Of a stretch of 9,099 nucleotides of DNA, positions 5,517-9,099 are shown piece after piece. The stretch spans positions 1 to 9,099 of the forward strand of contig DAOVTU010000078.1 in NCBI GenBank assembly GCA_030632925.1. Reading direction: 5' to 3'. The translations under genes were made by a program, and so were the position numbers. How positions within the stretch are numbered: the first letter of the stretch is position 1; each line of letters begins with the position of its first letter. This DNA comes from Candidatus Krumholzibacteriia bacterium (GTDB lineage Bacteria > Krumholzibacteriota > Krumholzibacteriia > LZORAL124-64-63). Below the pieces are notes generated by a model. The model saw nothing but the letters and a program-made list of their open reading frames with translations. It was not told the origin of the DNA and did not search any database.

Positions 5517-6281
5517 TTAGGACTCCTTGGTCTCGGTGTCTGCGGCGGCTTCCGGCGCAACTTCGCGCGCTGCCTCAACCGGGGCTTCAACCGGGGCTTC
5601 AGTGCGTTCGGCCCGCTTGGGCAGCCCCAGCACTTCAGGCACCGACAGGCCACGTTTGGCTGCAAAATCCTCGACCGTGCGCAGTTGCTTCAAGCCGTCC
5701 ATCGTGGCCTTGGTCACGTTGTTCGGGTTCCGCGAACCGAGCTGCTTGGTCAAGATGTTCTTCACGCCGGCTGCCTCGAGGATGGCGCGCACGCCACCAG
5801 CAGCAATCACACCGGTACCAGGGCTGGCGGGCTTGAGCAGCACGCGGCTGGCACCGAAGCGACCGATCACCTGGTAAGGAATGGTATCGTTCAGCATCGG
5901 CACCGTGATCTGCACGGCCCGGGCACCTTCTCCACCCTTGCGGATGGCATCGGCGATTTCATTGGCCTTGCCCATCGCGACGCCAACCTTGCCCTTGCCG
6001 TCACCGACGGTGACGATGGCACTGAAGCTGAAACGCCGACCGCCCTTGACCACTTTGGCCACGCGGTTGATGTTGATCACGTTTTCGTGCATGTCCGAGG
6101 CCTGGTCGCGTCCACCGCGTCCACCAGGACCGCCGGGACGACCTCCACGACCACCAGGGCCGCCAGGACCGCGACCACCAGGGCCACCAGGTCCACGTCC
6201 GCCAGGGCCACCGGGGCCACGTCCGCCAGGTCCACCAGGACCGCCGGCACCACCAGGTCGTTGATTCGAATAATCCGCCAT
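5517..6281 (-). CDS. rpsE: 30S ribosomal protein S5 with Gly/Pro/Arg-repeat N-terminal extension
   Basis: A 254-residue S5, far longer than the usual 160-170. The conserved core spans about residues 66-222. It has the double-stranded-RNA-binding-like domain (ENVININRVAKVVKGGRRFS onward, with VGDGKGKVGVAMGKA) and the S5 C-terminal domain with GRFGASRVLLKPASPGTGVI, AGGVRAILEAAGV and LGSRNPNNV. S5 shapes the mRNA entry site and decoding accuracy; the KGGR loop (79-82) is where E. coli spectinomycin-resistance changes map. Before the core, residues 9-58 are almost only G, P and R, including four GPGGPGGR units. After it, residues 226-254 form an acidic Ala/Pro/Glu tail. An alternative start at 6299 would add MTGAIQ. 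The core leaves no doubt about identity. Confidence 0.96.
   Translation of the reverse strand: MADYSNQRPGGAGGPGGPGGRGPGGPGGRGPGGPGGRGPGGPGGRGGRPGGPGGRGGRDQASDMHENVININRVAKVVKGGRRFSFSAIVTVGDGKGKVGVAMGKANEIADAIRKGGEGARAVQITVPMLNDTIPYQVIGRFGASRVLLKPASPGTGVIAAGGVRAILEAAGVKNILTKQLGSRNPNNVTKATMDGLKQLRTVEDFAAKRGLSVPEVLGLPKRAERTEAPVEAPVEAAREVAPEAAADTETKES
5577..5600 (-). repeat. Tandem 12-nt repeat encoding EAPVEAPV in the S5 tail
   Basis: Two exact copies of a 12-nt unit (plus strand AACCGGGGCTTC) encode two EAPV units at residues 228-235 of S5. Because the copies are identical, the duplication may be recent or slippage-prone. Confidence 0.85.
6147..6242 (-). repeat. Four tandem 24-nt units encoding GPGGPGGR in S5
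   Basis: Four consecutive 24-nt units (6219-6242, 6195-6218, 6171-6194, 6147-6170) each encode GPGGPGGR, residues 14-45 of S5. The units differ from each other mainly at third codon positions, which suggests that the peptide is kept while the DNA drifts. The low-complexity tract continues as GGRPGGPGGRGGR to about 6108. Confidence 0.9.
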
Positions 6282-6361
6282 CTGAATTGCTCCTGTCATG
6301 ATTGCGATCCTCGCTTCAGACGAGTCCCGACAATCGGAAAGACCTGGACTTGGTTAAAGTC
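6282..6361 (-). other. rplR-rpsE gap with short stem-loops
   Basis: This 80-nt gap has a 6-bp hairpin starting within the rplR stop (GGACUU with AAGUCC, 6346-6362). A second structure has GAUUG pairing with CAAUC (6300-6304 and 6331-6335) around an inner CUCG/CGAG stem. A small GCGA-GGA-UCGC hairpin (6304-6314) would hide the weak GAGG upstream of an alternative rpsE start at 6299. No promoter was recognised. Confidence 0.4.
6290..6294 (-). promoter_or_regulatory. rpsE Shine-Dalgarno deciding the start
   Basis: AGGAG stands 8 nt before the ATG at 6281, which gives a protein starting MADYSNQRPGG. The in-frame ATG at 6299 has only a weaker GAGG, so 6281 is preferred. Confidence 0.65.
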
Positions 6362-6736
6362 CTAGACTTCGATTCCGCCATCCCTGAGCCCGCGGGCCAG
6401 GGCAGCAATACGCCCATGGTAGAGATAACCGCTGCGGTCAAAGACCATGCGGGTGATCCCTTTATCCTTCGCCTCATCAGCCAAAGCACGTCCCACGTTA
6501 TAGGAAGTCGCGCACTTGCCGGCGACTCCTTCAGGGGCTTCGACTGCCGCGGCTTTGCTGCCATTGGAAGACAGCAACGTCGTCCGCGTCAGATCGTCAA
6601 CGACCTGGGCGTAGATGTTCTTGTGGCTGCGGGTGATTGTCACCCGGGGCCGTTCTGCGGTGCCAGAAACCTTCTTACGGATAGCAATCTTCCGCTTTTT
6701 TCTGATCTGGATCCGCTTTTTCGCGACACTACTCAT
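6362..6736 (-). CDS. rplR: 50S ribosomal protein L18
   Basis: A 124-residue L18, which binds 5S rRNA together with L5 in the central protuberance. Family blocks visible are RIQIRKKRKIAIRKKVSGTA, RPRVTITRSHKNIYAQVVDD, the AxxVGxxLAxxAxxxGI-like YNVGRALADEAKDKGI, and the C-terminal VFDRSGYLYHGRIAALARGL then RDGGIEV. The N terminus is strongly basic, as expected. The ATG at 6736 has GAGAGG about 6-8 nt upstream. The TAG stop is followed by an 80-nt gap to rpsE with several weak stem-loops. Confidence 0.96.
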   Translation of the reverse strand: MSSVAKKRIQIRKKRKIAIRKKVSGTAERPRVTITRSHKNIYAQVVDDLTRTTLLSSNGSKAAAVEAPEGVAGKCATSYNVGRALADEAKDKGITRMVFDRSGYLYHGRIAALARGLRDGGIEV

Positions 6737-6751
6737 TGTTCACACCTCTCG

Positions 6752-6765
6752 ACCGGTTGCCCGGT
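6752..6765 (-). promoter_or_regulatory. GNRA-capped hairpin beside the rplR ribosome binding site
   Basis: In the RNA, ACCGG, a GCAA tetraloop and CCGGU form a 5-bp hairpin starting 2 nt after the rplF stop. It ends one base before the GAGAGG Shine-Dalgarno of rplR (6745-6750). GCAA is a GNRA tetraloop, a stabilising loop class. The stem is short, so a chance origin is possible. Confidence 0.4.
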
Positions 6766-6767
6766 GC

Positions 6768-7307
6768 TTACTTACCGGCGGCCTTACCGGCCTTCCTGAG
6801 AACCTCTTCACCCACGTACCGGATGCCTTTGCCTTTGTACGGCTCGGGCTTGCGATAAGCGCGAATCTCGGCCGCCACCTGACCAACCTGCTGCTTGTCG
6901 ACACCAGACACATCAATGTGCGTGTTGTCGGGGCAGTTGATCTTGATGCCAGCGGGAATGGGATACTCCACCGGGTGACTGAACTGCAGTTGCAGATCCA
7001 GGATCTTACCCTTGACGGCGGCACGGTAACCCACACCGATGATTTCCAGCTTTTTTTCGAACCCCTCGGTCACGCCAACAATCTGGTTTGCTACCAAAGC
7101 GCGTACCAGTCCGTGACGGGCCTTGACGGGCTTGGACTCGTTGGGACGGGTGATCGTCAGCACGCCATCTTTTTCCTCGTAGGCCAAGCCTTCGGGAATG
7201 TGCTGGGTGTGCTCACCCTTAGGCCCCTTGACCACCGAGGTGTTGCCGCCAATTTTGACGGTCACTCCGGCCGGAATGGGGATTGGGCTATTTCCAATGC
7301 GAGACAT
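6768..7307 (-). CDS. rplF: 50S ribosomal protein L6
   Basis: A 179-residue L6, the usual length, with the duplicated L6 fold; it binds 23S rRNA near the sarcin-ricin loop and stalk base. It starts MSRIGNSPIPIPAGVTV and contains VKGPKGE in the first domain and the VGVGYRA-like IIGVGYRAAVKG in the middle. It ends with the second-domain signature PEPYKGKGIRYVGE followed by EVLRKAGKAAGK. The ATG at 7307 is preceded by GGAGGAG with a 6-nt spacer. A 50-nt gap separates it from rpsH and 31 nt lie between its TAA and rplR. Confidence 0.97.
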   Translation of the reverse strand: MSRIGNSPIPIPAGVTVKIGGNTSVVKGPKGEHTQHIPEGLAYEEKDGVLTITRPNESKPVKARHGLVRALVANQIVGVTEGFEKKLEIIGVGYRAAVKGKILDLQLQFSHPVEYPIPAGIKINCPDNTHIDVSGVDKQQVGQVAAEIRAYRKPEPYKGKGIRYVGEEVLRKAGKAAGK

Positions 7308-7342
7308 TGCTCACTCCTCCGCAAATTCAGGATCCACTGGTC

Positions 7343-7361
7343 GTAGTCAAACGATGACTAC
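7343..7361 (-). repeat. Inverted repeat spanning the rpsH stop codon
   Basis: In the RNA, GUAGUCA and UGACUAC form a 7-bp stem around a UCGUU loop. The rpsH TAG lies inside the first arm. No U-tract follows. The 50-nt rpsH-rplF gap otherwise holds only the rplF Shine-Dalgarno. It could affect termination or mRNA stability, or be chance. Confidence 0.45.
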
Positions 7362-7765
7362 CAGACCTCACAAAGCACTTCGCCGCCAACTCCACGCATC
7401 CGGCACTGGTGACCAGTGAGGATGCCCTGGTTTGTCGACAGGATGGAAATTCCATATCCGCCGCAAACTTTCGGGATGTTGTCCTTGCCAGCAAAAATAC
7501 GGCATCCGGGGCGGCTGATCCGATTGATCCCCTCGATGACGCCGATGCGCTTGCCTTCCTTGTTGTAATACTTCAGGAAGAGGCGCAGCGTGCCCTGGGC
7601 GTTTTCGTCCACGACTTCGAATTTGTCAATGTAGCCCTGGTCTTTCAACAACTGGGCCATGGCCTGCTTCTGGTTTGAAGCAGGAATCTGCACCCGCCGG
7701 TGTCCCGCCTGTGTGGCGTTCCGGATGCGGGTCAGCATATCCGCAATGGGATCTGTCATACTCAT
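7358..7765 (-). CDS. rpsH: 30S ribosomal protein S8
   Basis: A 135-residue S8, a central-domain 16S rRNA binder that in E. coli is also the translational repressor of the spc operon. The N terminus MSMTDPIADMLTRIRNA is canonical, and GINRISRPGCRIF is in the middle. The family C-terminal signature is present as GYGISILSTNQG then GVGGEVLCEVW. The usual STS is STN here, and the region normally reading like REAR is GHQCR. The frame is open upstream into rpsN, but AGGAG at 7775-7779 is 9 nt from ATG 7765 and 15 nt from ATG 7759, so 7765 is preferred. The stop is TAG and is embedded in a short inverted repeat. Confidence 0.96.
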   Translation of the reverse strand: MSMTDPIADMLTRIRNATQAGHRRVQIPASNQKQAMAQLLKDQGYIDKFEVVDENAQGTLRLFLKYYNKEGKRIGVIEGINRISRPGCRIFAGKDNIPKVCGGYGISILSTNQGILTGHQCRMRGVGGEVLCEVW

Positions 7766-7787
7766 CGCTTTTAGCTCCTGGTTCTCT

Positions 7788-7973
7788 TTACCAACTGGCC
7801 TTGGTGACACCCGGGATGTCACCCTGAAGGGCGAGTTGCCGGAAACAGATACGGCACATGCCGAACTTCCTGATGAATCCACGGGGCCGGCCACAACGGC
7901 GGCACCGATTGTAAGCCCGAACCTTGAATTTGGGCTTTCTTCCAGCCTTGGCAATCAATGATTTCCTGGCCAA
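7788..7973 (-). CDS. rpsN: 30S ribosomal protein S14, zinc-binding short form (type Z)
   Basis: A 61-residue S14 of the short zinc-binding form, needed for the head of the 30S subunit. The zinc ligands C24, C27, C40 and C43 are all present in the CRRC and CRIC knuckles, and the protein ends GDIPGVTKASW as in this subfamily. The start codon is TTG (7973-7971): MARKSLIAKAGR aligns with the canonical N terminus, there is no ATG nearby, and AAGGAGG at 7982-7988 sits 8 nt upstream. The Shine-Dalgarno includes two bases of the rplE stop. The rpsH start follows 22 nt after the stop. Confidence 0.97.
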   Translation of the reverse strand: MARKSLIAKAGRKPKFKVRAYNRCRRCGRPRGFIRKFGMCRICFRQLALQGDIPGVTKASW

Positions 7974-7981
7974 AACTCAAT

Positions 7982-7988
7982 CCTCCTT
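7982..7988 (-). promoter_or_regulatory. rpsN Shine-Dalgarno overlapping the rplE stop codon
   Basis: AAGGAGG reads across the end of the rplE TAA and is followed by an 8-nt spacer and TTG. It fixes the non-ATG start of rpsN and suggests that ribosomes finishing L5 re-initiate on S14. Confidence 0.85.
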
Positions 7989-8535
7989 AGCGCCTGAACG
8001 GCATTCCGAGTAGGCTCAGCAGTTCGCGGCCTTCCTCATCGTTCGTGGCTGTGGTAACTATCGTCACATTCATTCCGCGAGCTTCGTCGACCTTGTCGTA
8101 CTCAATCTCGGGAAAGATCAACTGATCCTTCAGTCCCAGGGTGTAGTCTCCGGCGCCACTGAGGCGAGTCGACACACCACGGAAATCCCTGATACGCGGC
8201 AGAGCCACGTTGATGAACCTGTCCAGGAACTCCCACATCTGGCGATCGCGCAGAGTGACGCGGGCACCAATCTCCACGCCTTCGCGGAGCTTGAAGTTCG
8301 AGATGGACTTGCGAGCCTTGGTCTTGACAGCCTTCTGACCAGTAATGGCCTCCAGCTCTGCCACGGCACTCTCAAGAATCTTGGGATTCGTTTGGGCTTT
8401 GCCCAATCCCATGTTGATCACGACTTTGACCGGCCGCGGGATCTGCATCGAGCTCGTGTAAGCGAACTTCTCCTGCAGTGCCGCAGCGGCGTCGCCTTCG
8501 TACTTTTCCCTCATGCGAGGTTTGGCATCAGCCAT
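7987..8535 (-). CDS. rplE: 50S ribosomal protein L5
   Basis: A 182-residue protein, typical for bacterial L5, which binds 5S rRNA and forms part of the central protuberance contacting S13. Recognisable blocks are the N-terminal REKYEGDAAAALQEKFAY, PRPVKVVINMGLG (about residues 34-46), the KARKSISNFKLREG stretch with VTLR, and the C-terminal PRIRDFRGVS and FPEIEYDKVDEARGMNVTIV segments. The ATG at 8535 has GGAGG 8 nt upstream. The TAA stop is fused to the Shine-Dalgarno of rpsN (TAAGGAGG), and rpsN starts 13 nt later, so the two are probably coupled. The long leader before this gene is the odd part. Confidence 0.97.
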   Translation of the reverse strand: MADAKPRMREKYEGDAAAALQEKFAYTSSMQIPRPVKVVINMGLGKAQTNPKILESAVAELEAITGQKAVKTKARKSISNFKLREGVEIGARVTLRDRQMWEFLDRFINVALPRIRDFRGVSTRLSGAGDYTLGLKDQLIFPEIEYDKVDEARGMNVTIVTTATNDEEGRELLSLLGMPFRR

Positions 8536-8571
8536 TATTCAATCCTCCAGCAGCGCTAAGCGCGTTTTCGT

Positions 8572-8603
8572 TCCGGGGCCGTCCGTCATTGGGGATACCC
8601 GGA
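8572..8603 (-). promoter_or_regulatory. Imperfect stem-loop upstream of rplE, candidate feedback target
   Basis: In the RNA, UCCGGG (8603-8598) pairs with CCCGGA (8577-8572). Inside come an asymmetric internal loop (UAU against C), two further CC/GG pairings separated by an AC bulge, and the apical loop AAUGAC. The apical loop contains the ATGA junction of two tiny reading frames. It lies about 36 nt before the rplE start, the general position of the S8 binding site in E. coli. I could not match the specific S8 consensus by eye, so the role is a guess. Confidence 0.3.
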
Positions 8604-8679
8604 CTTCTCTCTCGAATTCTGTCCAACCAGCGCCCGCCCCAGGAACTTCATTTCAAAATCCCAAAGCACGAGCAAATCC

Positions 8680-8703
8680 AAATTTCCGGTATACCGGAAA
8701 TTT
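8680..8703. repeat. Perfect 24-nt palindrome after rplX
   Basis: The half-site AAATTTCCGGTA is followed immediately by its exact reverse complement. It begins 8 nt after the rplX stop codon. As RNA it would form a 10-bp stem (AAAUUUCCGG with CCGGAAAUUU) closed by a UAUA loop, extendable by two G-U pairs and one U-A pair to about 8677-8706. No long U-tract follows, so it is not a standard intrinsic terminator. It could be an mRNA processing or stability element, or a DNA dyad site for a protein; the sequence does not decide. Confidence 0.85.
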
Positions 8704-8711
8704 AAAGACGA

Positions 8712-9026
8712 CTAGTCGTTGATCATCTCGCCGCTTTTCTTGCTCACACGAGCGCGGCTACCATCTGAAAGCTGATCCTTGCCAATGCGCGTCGGCTTGC
8801 TCGTATTCGGGCAGACCAGCATGACGTTGGATGCGTTGATCGGAGCTTCCTTCTCGATGATCCCGCCCTGGGGAACATCCTTGCTCGCACGCGTGTGGCG
8901 CTTGATCATATTGACCTTCTCGACAATGACACGACCGGAGTCGGGGAAGACCTTGAGGATCTTGCCCTCTTTGCCCTTGTCGTTACCACTCATCACGCGA
9001 ACATTGTCATTCTTGCGGATTCTCAT
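8712..9026 (-). CDS. rplX: 50S ribosomal protein L24
   Basis: A 104-residue protein, the usual length for bacterial L24, an early assembly-initiating protein that binds the 5' domain of 23S rRNA. The N-terminal KOW region is at about residues 3-40 (RKNDNVRVMSGNDKGKEGKI, then the GRVIVEKVNM strand), followed by the typical QGGIIEKEAPI segment. The ATG start at 9026 overlaps the rplN stop by one base and has GGAGG 7 nt upstream, so the start is secure. The stop is TAG. Unlike the tight junctions elsewhere in the cluster, 176 nt of non-gene sequence follow before rplE. Confidence 0.97.
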   Translation of the reverse strand: MRIRKNDNVRVMSGNDKGKEGKILKVFPDSGRVIVEKVNMIKRHTRASKDVPQGGIIEKEAPINASNVMLVCPNTSKPTRIGKDQLSDGSRARVSKKSGEMIND

Positions 9027-9099
9027 TACAGAACCTCCGGTGCAAGAGAAACGATCTTCATGAATTTCTTCTCGCGCAGCTCACGAGCCACCGGGCCGA
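9026..9099 (-). CDS. rplN: 50S ribosomal protein L14, C-terminal end only (partial)
   Basis: Only the last 23 codons and the TAA stop are in the window; the gene enters from the right edge. The readable tail is GPVARELREKKFMKIVSLAP followed by EVL, the highly conserved C terminus of bacterial L14, which binds 23S rRNA at the subunit interface. The stop codon shares its last base with the A of the rplX start (TAATG), so the two genes are translationally coupled. The rplX Shine-Dalgarno (GGAGG at 9034-9038) lies inside these last codons. The rplN-rplX order is the standard start of the spc block and supports the call. Confidence 0.95.
   Translation of the reverse strand, partial: GPVARELREKKFMKIVSLAPEVL

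Larger units (their letters stand above)
8536..8711 (-). other. Unusually long rplX-rplE intergenic region (176 nt)
   Basis: Most junctions in this cluster are 0-90 nt, but this one is 176 nt. In transcription order it contains a perfect 24-nt palindrome (8680-8703), two tiny abutting reading frames (8586-8651 and 8539-8589), an imperfect stem-loop (8572-8603), a small GCGC-UUA-GCGC hairpin (8553-8563) and the rplE Shine-Dalgarno GGAGG (8544-8548). In E. coli the S8 repressor site of the spc operon lies at the rplX-rplE junction and rplE start, so a regulatory role here is reasonable but inferred. I see no convincing -35/-10 promoter. Confidence 0.7.

Noticed and set aside
6108..6257. Direct-repeat block that could suggest a CRISPR or minisatellite
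   Set aside because: There are no unique spacers; the units are contiguous 24-nt in-frame repeats within rpsE.
5685..6365. 226-codon plus-strand frame with Thr/Arg repeats
   Set aside because: The repeats are the reverse complement of the S5 GPGGPGGR coding repeats.
7766..7954. N-terminal extension of rpsH into rpsN
   Set aside because: The upstream frame lies over the S14 gene, has no S8 similarity, and the Shine-Dalgarno at 7775-7779 points to ATG 7765.
8604..8679. Internal promoter in the rplX-rplE gap
   Set aside because: TTGGAC- and TTGGAT-like boxes occur, but no -10 hexamer lies at 16-18 nt spacing.
8680..8703. Intrinsic terminator at the 24-nt palindrome
   Set aside because: The stem is AU-rich at its base and only three U close it before GG; essential genes of the same operon continue downstream.

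Overview
The window is one uninterrupted stretch of the bacterial S10-spc-alpha type ribosomal protein cluster. Every supported gene lies on the minus strand, so transcription runs from the right edge (9099) to the left edge (1). It holds 17 complete genes plus two partial ones. In transcription order these are: rplN (3' end only), rplX, rplE, rpsN, rpsH, rplF, rplR, rpsE, rpmD, rplO, secY, adk, map, infA, rpmJ, rpsM, rpsK, rpsD, and the first codons of a probable rpoA. The long plus-strand reading frames, some over 200 codons, are antisense shadows of these genes.

The organism is a bacterium with moderately GC-rich DNA and strong Shine-Dalgarno sites (AGGAGG type). The adk-map-infA-rpmJ block between secY and rpsM is the order seen in Firmicutes, Actinobacteria and several other phyla, and differs from E. 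coli, which lacks adk-map-infA there. S4, S14 and L36 are all the zinc-binding forms, and adenylate kinase has a four-cysteine zinc lid. I cannot assign a phylum from the sequence alone.

Right part (9099-4874): large- and small-subunit proteins of the spc block. The rplX-rplE junction is unusually long (176 nt) and contains a perfect 24-nt palindrome. It is also where ribosomal protein S8 represses the operon in E. coli. S5 carries an atypical Gly/Pro/Arg repeat extension at its N terminus and an acidic tail at its C terminus.

Middle (4835-1852): the SecY translocon channel, adenylate kinase, methionine aminopeptidase and IF-1. These couple protein export, nucleotide balance, N-terminal processing and translation initiation to ribosome synthesis. 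Several of these genes overlap or have their ribosome binding site inside the preceding gene.

Left part (1761-1): L36, S13, S11, S4 and the start of the RNA polymerase alpha subunit. The short gaps here contain compact stem-loops. The most notable is a 16-bp composite stem-loop ending exactly at the rpsD Shine-Dalgarno, just downstream of a terminator-like hairpin with seven U residues.

No mobile element, CRISPR array, tRNA or rRNA was seen. The gene content is ordinary. The parts worth a second look are the S5 extension and the candidate regulatory RNA structures in the gaps. No stretch longer than about 300 bases lacks a gene; the longest gap is the 176 nt between rplX and rplE.
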